From contig JBNLDC010000028.1 of the NCBI GenBank assembly GCA_050304135.1, forward strand, positions 1 through 64,000: a stretch of DNA of 64,000 nucleotides, given 5' to 3'. Numbering within the stretch: the stretch's first letter is position 1; every line of letters begins with the position of its first letter. A program made the position numbers and the translations under genes. The DNA comes from JAFGNB01 sp050304135. GTDB taxonomy: Bacteria; Fibrobacterota; Chitinivibrionia; Chitinivibrionales; Chitinispirillaceae. Positions 1 through 9,864 of the stretch are shown here, in pieces. The notes beneath the pieces were generated by a model, which saw only the letters and a program-made list of their open reading frames with translations, had not been told where the DNA came from and made no database searches.

Positions 1-9
1 CAGACTTTG

Positions 10-126
10 CTTCACCACCTAAAACTCTCCCTCCCGGAACGACTGACAAAACGAGTTTTGTAGTGAAGAAATTTGAAAATAATCGGCGAAATATCGCAGG
101 AAACAACACTTAACCTCGTTAAGTGT
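10..126. other. Hairpin-rich non-coding stretch at window start
   Basis: The first 334 bases contain no convincing gene. Two short perfect inverted repeats are visible: ACAAAAC-GA-GTTTTGT at 46-61 and ACACTTAAC-CTC-GTTAAGTGT at 106-126. The first sits inside a longer imperfect pairing between CTTCACCAC (10-18) and GTAGTGAAG (60-68). Neither is followed by a good T-run, so they are not typical intrinsic terminators. They could belong to the 3' end of a transcript from outside the window or to the leader of the helicase gene; their role is unknown. Confidence 0.4.
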
Positions 127-334
127 CGAACTTGGGTTAAAGCGAAGATCGTTGATGGTCTTTTAAAGGAAATACCTGTTCTTGATTTGTAAGGTGTGGA
201 ATGGCGCATCGTGGAGGAACAATTAAAAACATCCAAACGGCTCCTGAAAGACCGACCGTTTTTCAAATAATAAGGTATATTCTATCCACCTGAAACCTGC
301 TCCCGATATTAAACCTTGCCGAAAAGAGTCATTC

Positions 335-1636
335 GTGATAAAAGAGTCCCTTAAAAACCTTGAAATTACCGCATTAAACGAAATGCAGCAGTCAGCCATT
401 GCTGCCATTTATGCGCACCGCACTATTTTGCTGCATGCACCAACCGGTTCCGGGAAAACACTTGCCTATCTGCTCCCTGTATCCAAACTGATCGTCAGTA
501 AAAAGAAGTCACTGCAGGCAATGATCATTGTTCCCTCCCGAGAGCTGGCACTGCAGATTGCGGGGGTTCACAAGGCGATGCAGACCCCGGTACCCATGAT
601 CTGCTGTTATGGCGGCCACTCGGTGCAGGCCGAAAAAAGAGTTTTTTTAAAGGAGCCGGCAATCCTGGTGGGAACACCAGGGCGTATTGCCGCTCATATG
701 CGCAATGACCGTTTTGATTTTTCGGAAATTTCCATTTTGGTGCTCGATGAATTCGATAAATCGCTGGAATTCGGATTTAACGACGAGATGATGTTCATTG
801 TCGGGAAATTGAAAAAGCTCAAGAAACGTATCTGCATCTCCGCAACCAGGCTCGAATCCATTCCCGAATTTATCGGAATGGTTGATCCGTTCCTGATCGA
901 ATTTACGGATGCCGTTATGCAGCCGCAGATAACGCTGAAGTCCGTTGCTTCTCCCGACGTTGATAAGCTTGAAACGCTCTTCAAGCTGATTAAATACATC
1001 GGCAATCAACCGGCCCTGATTTTCTGCAATCACCGGGAGTCCGTGGAACGGGTCACCGGGTATCTGCAATCAAAAGATATCGAGGTGCTGATGTATCACG
1101 GCGGGATGGAACAGCGTGACCGGGAACGTTCCCTGCTTACATTCCGCAACGGATCGTATCGGCTGTTGGTAACCACCGATCTTGCCGCACGCGGACTCGA
1201 CATTCCAGAAATCGGATACATCATTCATTACCACCTTCCGTCAACCGAGGCTACCTTCATTCATCGCAACGGCCGAACCGCACGTATGAACACAACGGGG
1301 ACCACGTTTATTATTTTTTCGCCTACCGATAAATTACCAGCCTACCTGCCGGAAAAACCCCCAACAGAAATGGTTACCGGTGATTTACCACTGCCGGATG
1401 CAACCGACTGGGTAACACTGCACATTAACGCCGGCAGGCGGGATAAAATTTGCAAGGCCGATGTCGTGGGGTTTCTTCTGCAGAAAGGGCGTCTGCGTCA
1501 GGGCGAACTGGGACTCGTTGAAGTAACTGACCGCGAGGCCTTCGCCGCAGTGAAACGTGCACATGTGAAGCGGGTGCTGGGCTCTGTCGCAAACGAACTG
1601 CTCAAACGTAAAAAGGTGCGCATAGAGGCGATCTGA
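335..1636 (+). CDS. DEAD-box RNA helicase, DbpA-like
   Basis: An ATP-dependent RNA helicase acting in the cytoplasm on structured RNA, probably rRNA during ribosome assembly. Visible motifs, in order: Walker A APTGSGKT (residues 35-42), PSRELALQI (Ia), GTPGR, motif II DEFD (138-141, replacing DEAD), SAT (169-171), the YHGGMEQRDRE region, TTDLAARGLDIP (V) and HRNGRTAR (VI). Residues from about 360 to the end resemble the DbpA RNA-binding domain, which in E. coli recognises hairpin 92 of 23S rRNA; by family knowledge this points to large-subunit maturation. The start is GTG behind a weak AAGAG. The 433-residue length is normal for the DbpA type. The gene stands alone and is convergent with its downstream neighbour. 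Confidence 0.9.
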   Translation: MIKESLKNLEITALNEMQQSAIAAIYAHRTILLHAPTGSGKTLAYLLPVSKLIVSKKKSLQAMIIVPSRELALQIAGVHKAMQTPVPMICCYGGHSVQAEKRVFLKEPAILVGTPGRIAAHMRNDRFDFSEISILVLDEFDKSLEFGFNDEMMFIVGKLKKLKKRICISATRLESIPEFIGMVDPFLIEFTDAVMQPQITLKSVASPDVDKLETLFKLIKYIGNQPALIFCNHRESVERVTGYLQSKDIEVLMYHGGMEQRDRERSLLTFRNGSYRLLVTTDLAARGLDIPEIGYIIHYHLPSTEATFIHRNGRTARMNTTGTTFIIFSPTDKLPAYLPEKPPTEMVTGDLPLPDATDWVTLHINAGRRDKICKADVVGFLLQKGRLRQGELGLVEVTDREAFAAVKRAHVKRVLGSVANELLKRKKVRIEAI

Positions 1637-1749
1637 GCAGGCTGAACGGGCTTGCCGTCAAATACACCGATTGAAATGAGTAGGGGATTGTCCTGGAAGG
1701 CGCTGAAAGCGCACAATATACCAGCCCGGCTGCAGGCATGGGTGTTTAG

Positions 1750-3603
1750 TTACGGAGGGACCACCTGAGACCAGATCTGGTTACTACGGTACTCCTTCCG
1801 TGCAAAAAACGGCAGGTACCCCGGTTTTTTATAGAGCCAGATTTCATGCATTCGTCCGTTCAGGGTGCATCCCTCTGGAATCTCGAAATAAAATTGTTCA
1901 CGGTAAGTTCCCGGGCTCAGCTGTTCGAGTCTGCAGGCGATGTATGATGCGAGATGCAGAACCTTCAGTGTATCCCCGGTTCCAATGTCAATAAAGAAGG
2001 AGATAAACGCATGGTGCAGCGTATCAGCAGGACGTTTTAAAAACCATGTATGCATGATACAACCATTCTCCTCGGGAATGAGGGATATATTTTCGATGCC
2101 GTATTCTTCCCTTTGTGGCTTTGCTGTGTCTGAATAGAGTGTTATTCCCGGAATTTTGAATGCCGGACAATTCTCTGCTCTTTTCAACAGTAAAATGCCG
2201 TCATAAAAAGAGTTTAGTGTGTAATTACCGCTACGGAGCAGCGCCTCTGCACGTGTACGTGCCGGCCATGCGTCCTCGTATTCCCGCTTTTCAAAGAAGT
2301 CGAACATATAGTAATCGGCGCGCATGCTGTCGGCGGGAGCGGGATGAATGAAGACCCATTGCCGGTTGGCAAGTTTGGTTCGTAACGGGGCATCGGCGGC
2401 AACGGGTACTTCCCGCGGGATAAGGGCGATGAGTGAGTCGGTGATCGCATCGTGACGGGTGTACCGGTAGTGGAAAACGTTGCGGTAAGTGGGACGTGCC
2501 ATCTCTCGCAGATTGGTGGCGATAAGTGAATCGGGGGCGATAAAAAAGGTGAGCAAGACCGGGAAAAGCACTCCAGCCAGTACATAACGGAACTGTCTTC
2601 CGGGACGAATCCTTCCGACCCCTTCAACCAGTGTGATGAACAGCGGGGCGATGAGAATGGCATGCCGATGAGTTTGAACAGACCCGGCTGCAATAAAAAT
2701 CATGCAGAGGGGAAGCACCAAAATCAACCCCGGCGGGAAGAGCAGTAGGGTGATATTGAGCGTTATGGCGATCACCAGAATGAAAACTGAGCGGGGAGAG
2801 GTGACATTTCCGAAAAACTGTTTGATCCACACGATTACCGTCTGCGCTGCAGTCAGTTGGCGGTTGGCAACAACGTGCCCTTCAAGTGACAACTGGTAAC
2901 GGGATACACCCGCAAGTCGCTGAATAAGGGGGGTGATGAGCGTAAATTGCCCGACCGAGAGCAGAAGTAACATCACTGCGGTTTTCCGTTGTCGGCGAAA
3001 AAGCAGTAATCCCAGAAGACCGTTGAATATGAACGCATGCTCCTTTACCAGCATGCCAATAATAATGGCACCCCAGAACATGCGCTTGCGGCCTGTCGTG
3101 AGGAAATACCAGGCAAAAAGCTGTGGAGCGATCATAAAGGCATCGGCATGAATGTCCACGAGATTGATTGATGCGAGCAGTGGGTAGCACCAGTAACAGA
3201 TTGCAAGAACTACCGGGGAGTGCGCATCGTGGCATACACGCCTTGCAATGAGGTATACGGCGATGCCGCCGAGTGCGATCGCGATCGTCTGCAGCAGCAG
3301 GAGGGTAATTGCCGACGGAAACAGTGCGAACACCGGTAGTGTAAGCAGGTAAAATATTTCGGTGTGTCCCTGGAGGCGGCAGGTGTTGTTGTCTTCGGAA
3401 AGCGATGTGGTTTCCATAAAATGCCCGTCGAGGGTATTGTGGAAGGCCTGAAGGATATTACCGGTATCGAAATCGTGGTTGAACGCCCGGTATTTTTGTA
3501 TGGAAAGAGAGGTGAATATCGTGCAATATACGATAAATGGAACCAGTATCTGCAGGTGGTCGCGGGTGAGTTTCGAAGTAGTTTTCACATGGTTGATGAA
3601 CAT
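1750..3603 (-). CDS. DUF2079 family polytopic membrane protein
   Basis: A 617-residue inner-membrane protein of the DUF2079 type. The N-terminal 400 residues hold roughly ten hydrophobic helices. The first periplasmic loop carries the acidic FNHDFDTGNILQAFHNT stretch, followed by a His-rich QGHTEIFYLL segment typical of this family. Residues after about 400 form a soluble C-terminal part. DUF2079 proteins are fold relatives of GT-C glycosyltransferases, so transfer of a lipid-linked sugar is possible, but no substrate can be named. The start codon has no strong ribosome site, so the true start could lie a few codons away. It is convergent with the helicase and divergent from the glycan cluster that starts at 3842. 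Confidence 0.8.
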   Translation of the reverse strand: MFINHVKTTSKLTRDHLQILVPFIVYCTIFTSLSIQKYRAFNHDFDTGNILQAFHNTLDGHFMETTSLSEDNNTCRLQGHTEIFYLLTLPVFALFPSAITLLLLQTIAIALGGIAVYLIARRVCHDAHSPVVLAICYWCYPLLASINLVDIHADAFMIAPQLFAWYFLTTGRKRMFWGAIIIGMLVKEHAFIFNGLLGLLLFRRQRKTAVMLLLLSVGQFTLITPLIQRLAGVSRYQLSLEGHVVANRQLTAAQTVIVWIKQFFGNVTSPRSVFILVIAITLNITLLLFPPGLILVLPLCMIFIAAGSVQTHRHAILIAPLFITLVEGVGRIRPGRQFRYVLAGVLFPVLLTFFIAPDSLIATNLREMARPTYRNVFHYRYTRHDAITDSLIALIPREVPVAADAPLRTKLANRQWVFIHPAPADSMRADYYMFDFFEKREYEDAWPARTRAEALLRSGNYTLNSFYDGILLLKRAENCPAFKIPGITLYSDTAKPQREEYGIENISLIPEENGCIMHTWFLKRPADTLHHAFISFFIDIGTGDTLKVLHLASYIACRLEQLSPGTYREQFYFEIPEGCTLNGRMHEIWLYKKPGYLPFFARKEYRSNQIWSQVVPP

Positions 3604-3841
3604 ACGCTATTCGATCGGGAATGTCAGATTCCGGGGCTGGTGAAAATCGTAAAATGTTACAATCCACTCATGCTTCACCAGTACCGTACAAATACTGTAC
3701 AATTGTACGATGTGGTGCTTCCCGGTGCAATAGAGGCGGTAATGGTGTAAGGTGTGTATGGTGCTGCTAAATTGTTTCCGGTAAATGGAATTTTTAATTC
3801 GACATGGTACTATCGATAGCTGCGGATGATTTCTTCAGAGT

Positions 3842-5263
3842 TTGACCTGTGTGGAGATTAATAATCTGAAAGGGTACAGATCATTGAGTAATGCAAAGAT
3901 TATACTGAAATTTCTTCCATTACTTTTCTATTTGTTGCTTCGAGGGTACGGTGCATCATTCTCCGCGGCAACACCGCATGTAATTGATGATACCGGAGTA
4001 TATACCGCGATGGGCAGTGCCCCGTTGTTTTCGGAAACGATGCTCGCGGGATTACGTCCGCCGGTCGTTCCTCTGTTCTACAAATTGTTTAATAACAATT
4101 TTCATTCCATAATTCTATTCCAGTCGATAGTTTCAATGGTGTCCTGGTTGTTTCTTGCCACTACAGCATCCCTATACATAAAGAACAGAATTATACGAAT
4201 TGCCACCTTTCTCCTTATTAACGGGATAGGGATGAGTAAACCTGTTGCGGTGTGGGAGGGTTGTTTGAACAGTGAGTCAATAAGTATCTCACTTTCAGTG
4301 TTTTTTATGGCAACGATACTTTCCTTTATCCGTTCACCAACCGGGTTCCGACTCGCAGTACTGACCTGTGTGACGGTTTTACTTATGTTTTGTCGTGAGT
4401 CAAATGCATGGGTTCTTTTTGTCCTCGCTATGGTGGGAGGTGGTGTATCGTTTGTGGTGAAGGATCGACGATATCTTGTCTGGTCCGGAGTAGTTGTTGT
4501 TACTTTTTTAGTGAATACCTGGACTTCAAATATAGGCAGACGCTGGATCTTTCCAGAGCTTAATGTGCTAAGTCAACGCATTCTCACTCAACCTCAAAGG
4601 ACTGCGGGTTTTACAGCCGCCGGTATGCCTGTTTCTAATGAGTTGATGAATATGAAAGGTAAATGGGCATCGAGTGATAACCAGGCCTATTACCGCAGTC
4701 CAGACCTTCATGAATTCCGCGAATGGTTTTTTCGGTATGGTAAGAAGACATATATAGGCTGGTTACTACTGCACCCTGCCACCGCACTCGTTGAACCGCT
4801 TGAAAATATCAGACCGATGGTTGCTCCAGGGATTCTTCTTGGATATGGAGCACGGATAAACAGTTCATTGCTGCCGCATGGGTTAGGCAGGCTTTTTTTT
4901 CCAATTGGATATAAAAATAATTTTTCCATACTCGTGGTATGGGTCCTCGTATTTTGTACCGGTATTGCCATTGGTGTGAAAGCATGGAGAAAAAACAGTC
5001 TCTGGATATTTGGTATAGTAATGGTGCTACTGGCTTATCCCCATCTGTTCATTGTATGGCATGCCGATGCGATGGAAGTGGAGCGCCATGCGATGGGAAT
5101 ACGGGTACAACTCAATATCGCGTGGTGGATTATGGCGATGCTGTTTGCGGAGTATTGTAGTGAACGGTTTCAAAAGATAAAACTATTCAATGTCGAAAAC
5201 GATGTGCCTGTTGTACAAGAGGCACACGGAATGAAAGAAACTGCTTCAGGGAATATCCTGTGA
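3842..5263 (+). CDS. Polytopic membrane protein, GT-C-like, function unknown
   Basis: A 473-residue integral membrane protein with about ten hydrophobic segments. The loop after the first helix holds an acidic DDTGVY motif, the position where GT-C glycosyltransferases usually carry catalytic acidic residues. That resemblance is structural only, and I do not recognise a specific family. The chosen start is TTG; a GTG three codons later is equally possible. It is the first gene of a plus-strand operon, and its stop overlaps the next start (GTGA at 5260-5263), implying translational coupling with the flippase-like protein. Composition is a little more AT-rich than the minus-strand neighbours. 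Confidence 0.65.
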   Translation: MTCVEINNLKGYRSLSNAKIILKFLPLLFYLLLRGYGASFSAATPHVIDDTGVYTAMGSAPLFSETMLAGLRPPVVPLFYKLFNNNFHSIILFQSIVSMVSWLFLATTASLYIKNRIIRIATFLLINGIGMSKPVAVWEGCLNSESISISLSVFFMATILSFIRSPTGFRLAVLTCVTVLLMFCRESNAWVLFVLAMVGGGVSFVVKDRRYLVWSGVVVVTFLVNTWTSNIGRRWIFPELNVLSQRILTQPQRTAGFTAAGMPVSNELMNMKGKWASSDNQAYYRSPDLHEFREWFFRYGKKTYIGWLLLHPATALVEPLENIRPMVAPGILLGYGARINSSLLPHGLGRLFFPIGYKNNFSILVVWVLVFCTGIAIGVKAWRKNSLWIFGIVMVLLAYPHLFIVWHADAMEVERHAMGIRVQLNIAWWIMAMLFAEYCSERFQKIKLFNVENDVPVVQEAHGMKETASGNIL

Positions 5264-6267
5264 AAAATTGGCGTATTCTTCGGATACTGTTTTTTTCTAT
5301 TGCCGGTATGGTAATGGTTATCTGGTTGCTTCGGAGTATCGATCCGAAGGAAGTTTTCAGAATGCTACTCAACAGCGACTGGCGTTTCTGGTCGGGGGGA
5401 GCAGTTTTCGGTATTCTGTCACATATGGTGAATGGAAAACGTATTTCCTGGTGTATCGGAAGAGATCTGCCAGGCGGACAGGCGGCTGCGGTTTCAGCAG
5501 TTCATGCGGCAACGCTTTCTTTCCTGCCGATGCGGAGCGGAGAACTGTCCTTTATTCTCCTCACCCGTAAATATGCAGGCAGAAACGTAACCGGATCAAT
5601 AGCCGGACTGGGATTGATGCGTTTTTCTGATATTGTGGTATTTCTTGTACTCAGCAGTTGTTCAACCATAATGGTGCTTCTGACGGTGCGGCGTCTTGTG
5701 GTACCGTTGCTCATGCTGACGATTCTGTTGGTATGCCTGCTCTCGGTTTTCATCCTGCTTGTGGCGTATGGCGTACCGTTTTTGAAGCGCCTGCATGATT
5801 CCTTCAGATTTCTGCCGCTGCGGCGGGCGACAAGGGTTACCCTTGACGTTTTGGAAGAGGTGAGGACTGCCGCCGGCAAGGTGGTTCTGCAACGTATCCT
5901 TTTCCTGACGTTTGTCTACTGGAGCCTGGTATTGGCCCAGTCGTATCTGTTTTTTCTCTCATTTTTGTATATTCGTCCGGATAATTATATCATATTGTTT
6001 TCAATGGTGAATCTGGTTGCGCTGTTGCCGGTACACGGGTTTCTGAATATCGGAACCAATGAACTCGTCAATGTGGCCATACTAGGGATGTTGGGATATG
6101 CCATGGGTACTGCAACCGGCGTGGCGATCGGCTGTCATCTTCTCACGATCATGAGTTCGGTGATACTTGGCGGCTCAGGGGTAATTCTTCTCACTGTTTT
6201 TGGAGTCGTCTTTCCGGTGAGTCACAAAAAAACGAACCAGCCGGATACACATCTGGAAACCGATTAA
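5260..6267 (+). CDS. LPTD/AglD-type flippase-like membrane protein
   Basis: A 335-residue membrane protein with about eight helices, matching the UPF0104 group (the flippase-like domain of MprF and AglD). Family cues are the SFLPMRSGELSFILL stretch (residues about 87-101), the LGLMRFSDIVV segment, and a C-terminal region containing LPVHGFLNIGTNE. Members are proposed to move lipid-linked intermediates across the membrane; some lie next to glycosyltransferases. That fits here, where the gene overlaps the upstream membrane protein by 4 bp and is followed by a GT4. Substrate and direction of transport cannot be read from sequence. Confidence 0.75.
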   Translation: MKNWRILRILFFSIAGMVMVIWLLRSIDPKEVFRMLLNSDWRFWSGGAVFGILSHMVNGKRISWCIGRDLPGGQAAAVSAVHAATLSFLPMRSGELSFILLTRKYAGRNVTGSIAGLGLMRFSDIVVFLVLSSCSTIMVLLTVRRLVVPLLMLTILLVCLLSVFILLVAYGVPFLKRLHDSFRFLPLRRATRVTLDVLEEVRTAAGKVVLQRILFLTFVYWSLVLAQSYLFFLSFLYIRPDNYIILFSMVNLVALLPVHGFLNIGTNELVNVAILGMLGYAMGTATGVAIGCHLLTIMSSVILGGSGVILLTVFGVVFPVSHKKTNQPDTHLETD

Positions 6268-6334
6268 TACTGGGATACCACCGGAGCTTATAGATGGGTA
6301 CTACCTTGTATCAATATGAAAACGTGGTAAGTCT

Positions 6335-7456
6335 ATGGAAACATTGAATAAGAAACTACTCCTGGTCAATATCTGGCCGGGAACACCTCATCTCTATGCC
6401 CTGGCAACCTATACTGCATTACGGGGATATCCCTGCCCTGAAATGGAGGTGCATTTTCTGCACAACGACGCAGGAATGCCGTTGGTACAACGTTTTCTTG
6501 ATACTGCGCATCCCATCAGGCTGGCCATACCGCCCAAATACACACTGGTTGAGTATTTAAAATTCCCGTTTCAGATGCCGGTTGCTTTCCTGCGTCTGCG
6601 AAATTGTATCCGTAAAATAGCACCGGACATGGTACACATTCTTTTCAGTCATCCGCTTCTTTTACTGGTATTGCACACGTTACCACAGGTGAAGGTAGTT
6701 ACTACCTCACATGACCCCATCCCCCACAGGGGACAACCGTGGATCGATCGTTTGTGGAGTATATGGGAAATTCGCCTTGCCCGGTTGATTTTCGTGCATT
6801 GCAGTTACAACAGGGATAGTATAAAGGGAGTCGACACTACCCGGTGTGTAAGAGTAATCGGGCTTGGGGATACAACTACCATTCCGGCTGCTTCTGTAAA
6901 AAAAAATGAGGCAAAAAACTATGTGCTGTTTTTTGGACGAATAACCCCTTACAAAGGCATTGAAGTATTGTTAAGTGCCATGAAAAACGTATGGAAACAG
7001 AATGATTCCATACAGTTAGTAATCGCTGGAGAAGGTCCCATCGAAAAATATTCTGTAACCATTCTTAATGACCATCGCGTGCGTATCGTCAATAGGTTCA
7101 TCGATACCAATACCATGATTGAACTGTTTTCCGGCGCTCAATTTCTGGTTCTTCCTTATCATGAGGCAACCCAAAGTGCTGTTATCAGCACCGCGGCGAA
7201 GTTTCATCTTCCGGTTATCGCCAGTGCGGTAGGTGGAATACCTGAAATAGTGATTCATGGTAAAACCGGTGTGCTTCTTCCTCCGGGAAATCCGGAACTA
7301 CTGGCGGAACAAATTCTCCAATTGTGGAGTACTCCGGAACGGTCACGGGCAATGGGGGAGGCGGCGTTCACGTTTCTACAGAAGAACCATTCATGGGAAC
7401 GTATCGCTGGTCAACTGTATTCCGGTTATAAAAGTGTATTCGGAGAGGTCGAATGA
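6335..7456 (+). CDS. Family 4 glycosyltransferase
   Basis: A cytoplasmic GT-B glycosyltransferase of 373 residues that uses a nucleotide sugar. The C-terminal nucleotide-binding half shows FFGRITPYKGIEVLL, VIAGEGP and PVIASAVGGIPEIV, the usual GT4 signature order. The EX7E motif is only half present: the segment LPYHEATQSAVISTA has the first Glu, but Ser stands where the second usually lies, as in a subset of GT4 enzymes. A 67-bp gap with TATG-like spacing separates it from the flippase-like gene. Its stop overlaps the next start by 4 bp (ATGA at 7453). Acceptor and donor are unknown; the context suggests a lipid-linked glycan. Confidence 0.88.
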   Translation: METLNKKLLLVNIWPGTPHLYALATYTALRGYPCPEMEVHFLHNDAGMPLVQRFLDTAHPIRLAIPPKYTLVEYLKFPFQMPVAFLRLRNCIRKIAPDMVHILFSHPLLLLVLHTLPQVKVVTTSHDPIPHRGQPWIDRLWSIWEIRLARLIFVHCSYNRDSIKGVDTTRCVRVIGLGDTTTIPAASVKKNEAKNYVLFFGRITPYKGIEVLLSAMKNVWKQNDSIQLVIAGEGPIEKYSVTILNDHRVRIVNRFIDTNTMIELFSGAQFLVLPYHEATQSAVISTAAKFHLPVIASAVGGIPEIVIHGKTGVLLPPGNPELLAEQILQLWSTPERSRAMGEAAFTFLQKNHSWERIAGQLYSGYKSVFGEVE

Positions 7457-8820
7457 AAAAAGTACTGTTGCTGCATCCACCACGGTATCTGCAGAAGATC
7501 GGTGGGAATTTTTTTACATCCTTCAATCTTATTCGTCACAATCGTGGTGTTGACCGTGTTCCCGGCGTCACCCCCCCAACCGAAATCGCTCTTTTGGCGG
7601 CAGTACTGAGTGAGCGGTATATCGTTGAGGTGCTTGATGCCAACGCACTCAATCTTCTGCCGAGAGACATTTATCGTCGCATCAGACAATGCGCTCCCGA
7701 TTTCGTAATCGTTCGTGCGGGTGACAGTACGTTTATTGAAGATATCGCCTATTACTATTTTGCCGAAGGAATCGGTATCTCCGCAATCGTCTGGGAAAAC
7801 CACCTCACCGGCAGGTATGCCGAGCGGATGCGGCGCGAGTTCGGAATCAAGCGTCTGCTCGGAGGAGACCCGGAACAGATTGTTTTCAAGGTGATGGAGT
7901 CTGGAGACGATGGGTATTTTAATGGTGAGCCGTTCGATATCGCGGTTCTGCCACCGGCACGACTTGATCTCCTTCCTGTTGAGCTGTATGTATATGATAA
8001 CCGTCCCACCTGGTTTATCGAACAGAGCCGGGGGTGCGGATGGGGCAGATGCACGTTCTGCATGCGGTCGCGAACGGGTGAAAATTTTCTTTCTTTCAGA
8101 AAACTTTCGGTTATCGAAGAAGAACTGCACGCGGCACGGGCACGGGGAGTACGACATATTTTCTTCTGGGGAGACGATCTCAACGCTGATACCGACCGGT
8201 TGTTTGAGGTATGTGCACTCATGCGGCGATTCTCATTTTCCTGGGAGTGCTGGATGCGTGTCAGTAATGTTGACGGGAAGGTGTTGGAAACACTGAAAAA
8301 GAGCGGCTGTGAGCGGGTGACCTTCGGAGTTGAAAGCGGTGATCAGGAAGTGCTTGATGCTCTCGAAAAAGGTATAACCGTCGAAGAAATCCGCTCCGCT
8401 TTCCGGGAATGCAGAAAAACGGGAATCAGACCGATCGCATCGATATTCATTGGCAGTCCCTATGAAACGGCGCGGAGTCTTGAAAAAACATGGGTACTCG
8501 TCAAGTCGCTCAGGCCAGAACAACTGCTGGTCGCCTGCTACAGACCTTTTGTCAATACGCGGCTTTACGAAATCGCCCGGCGAGAAAAGCTGCTTACCCA
8601 TGATCTGTTTGAGACCGCGATTGAGGGTGGTTTTTTCGGGGGGAAACCTTTCATTGCAACGCGACATCTGAACCGGGATGAAATCGCCGGCTGGTACAGC
8701 CGCTTCAGCAGGCTGGCAACAATGTTGTCGTTCAGGAACTATACCGTGCAGCCTTTGAAATGGAGGTATGCATTCGGGCAATTGCTGCTTAAAATCATCC
8801 GGGAGCGTACTCATGATTGA
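7453..8820 (+). CDS. B12-binding-type radical SAM enzyme
   Basis: A 455-residue enzyme with a degenerate cobalamin-binding-like Rossmann domain (about residues 1-150, with PPTEIALLAAVL and DFVIVRAGDST) and a radical SAM core. The cluster cysteines are Cys195, Cys200 and Cys203, spacing CX4CX2C instead of the usual CX3CX2C, in the stretch SRGCGWGRCTFC. The core also shows FGVESGDQEVLDALEKGIT, characteristic of this superfamily. Such enzymes methylate unactivated carbons or rearrange substrates; this one's substrate is unknown. It overlaps the upstream GT4 by 4 bp and the next radical SAM gene by 8 bp, so the three are likely co-translated. Confidence 0.85.
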   Translation: MKKVLLLHPPRYLQKIGGNFFTSFNLIRHNRGVDRVPGVTPPTEIALLAAVLSERYIVEVLDANALNLLPRDIYRRIRQCAPDFVIVRAGDSTFIEDIAYYYFAEGIGISAIVWENHLTGRYAERMRREFGIKRLLGGDPEQIVFKVMESGDDGYFNGEPFDIAVLPPARLDLLPVELYVYDNRPTWFIEQSRGCGWGRCTFCMRSRTGENFLSFRKLSVIEEELHAARARGVRHIFFWGDDLNADTDRLFEVCALMRRFSFSWECWMRVSNVDGKVLETLKKSGCERVTFGVESGDQEVLDALEKGITVEEIRSAFRECRKTGIRPIASIFIGSPYETARSLEKTWVLVKSLRPEQLLVACYRPFVNTRLYEIARREKLLTHDLFETAIEGGFFGGKPFIATRHLNRDEIAGWYSRFSRLATMLSFRNYTVQPLKWRYAFGQLLLKIIRERTHD

Positions 8821-9850
8821 TCGACTGCTGAAGTATACTGTTGCTCCGGATTCGTGCATGCCGGCATCCGCCTCGCTGTTGCTTACCAGCCGATGCAATT
8901 TGCGGTGCAGGATGTGCAATTTCTGGCGTACTGCAACGGAGACTGATGTAATTAACAAAGCAGTATGGACTAATGTGCTTGAACAGCTTCGTGATATGAA
9001 CGTCGACAGTATCAGTTTTCAGGGTGGAGAACCGACGTTATACCGGGGGGTCGAACAACTTGCACGCCGGGCAGACGAGCTTGGGTTCAGGGACCGGCAG
9101 GTTATTACCAACGGTACTCTGCCGGCAATTATCGATCGGCTGTTACCGTATTTGTCGATCATCACGTTCTCACTTGACAGCCTTCACGGCAGGGTACACG
9201 ACGAGATCCGTGGTGTTCCGGGAACCGGTGACCGGGTACGTGAAACCATGCTTGCTTTCAGTAAAAAAATTCCGGTACGGTGGGCTATGGTCATTCAGGA
9301 AAAAAATTACCGCGAAGTTGACGAGGCGATTCGTTTCGCGAAGGCGAACGGTATACGAGAGATGGTTCTTGCCCTTGTTGCCGGTGATACCGTGAATGAT
9401 TCGGCGCATGAGGACGGGGACCTGTATCGTCACATCCGGGATCTCAGGAAATCGTCAGTACACAGTTGGTACAACAGGGGTGTACCACGAATTCAGCCAT
9501 CGCTCTACGATACGATGCTTGCATTGCGGAGGTATCGTGAACGGTTTGTCCACCGATGTGATGAACCGGGGACAACGGTGATTATTCTTCCAAACGGTGC
9601 GGTACATATCTGCTGTGGTAACCTCCCGCCGATCGGTAACATCAGGCAGGAGTCACTGCGACGGATATGGTCGAAACCGGAAACGAAAGCACTCATGCGC
9701 TCTGCTCGAAAAGGAGTGCTTGATGCCTGTAAACAGTGTCAGCATGTCAGGACCTACTTTTCCGTCAGAGCGATTGCCTATAATATTCTTTTTTCGCCAC
9801 GAATGGCAGTTGCTGATTATCTTATGTATCGTCTTCTGAACAGGAGGTAG
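8813..9850 (+). CDS. Radical SAM protein with partial SPASM-like tail
   Basis: A 345-residue radical SAM enzyme. The [4Fe-4S] site is Cys28-Cys32-Cys35 in TSRCNLRCRMCNFW, followed by FQGGEPTLY (the GGE SAM-binding motif). The C-terminal segment carries HICCGNLPPIGNIRQESL and CKQCQH, resembling a shortened SPASM auxiliary-cluster region. SPASM proteins modify peptides, sugars or other substrates; the partner here is not identifiable. The start ATG at 8813 overlaps the end of the preceding gene by 8 bp; a longer in-frame version would begin well inside that gene and is less likely. It ends 14 bp short of the convergent methyltransferase. Confidence 0.82.
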   Translation: MIDRLLKYTVAPDSCMPASASLLLTSRCNLRCRMCNFWRTATETDVINKAVWTNVLEQLRDMNVDSISFQGGEPTLYRGVEQLARRADELGFRDRQVITNGTLPAIIDRLLPYLSIITFSLDSLHGRVHDEIRGVPGTGDRVRETMLAFSKKIPVRWAMVIQEKNYREVDEAIRFAKANGIREMVLALVAGDTVNDSAHEDGDLYRHIRDLRKSSVHSWYNRGVPRIQPSLYDTMLALRRYRERFVHRCDEPGTTVIILPNGAVHICCGNLPPIGNIRQESLRRIWSKPETKALMRSARKGVLDACKQCQHVRTYFSVRAIAYNILFSPRMAVADYLMYRLLNRR

Positions 9851-9864
9851 TGTGGTATCGCTGC

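Noticed and set aside
3364..3750. 128-codon ORF on the plus strand antisense to the DUF2079 gene
   Set aside because: It lies opposite the N-terminal coding part of a well-supported gene and has no ribosome site or recognisable family.
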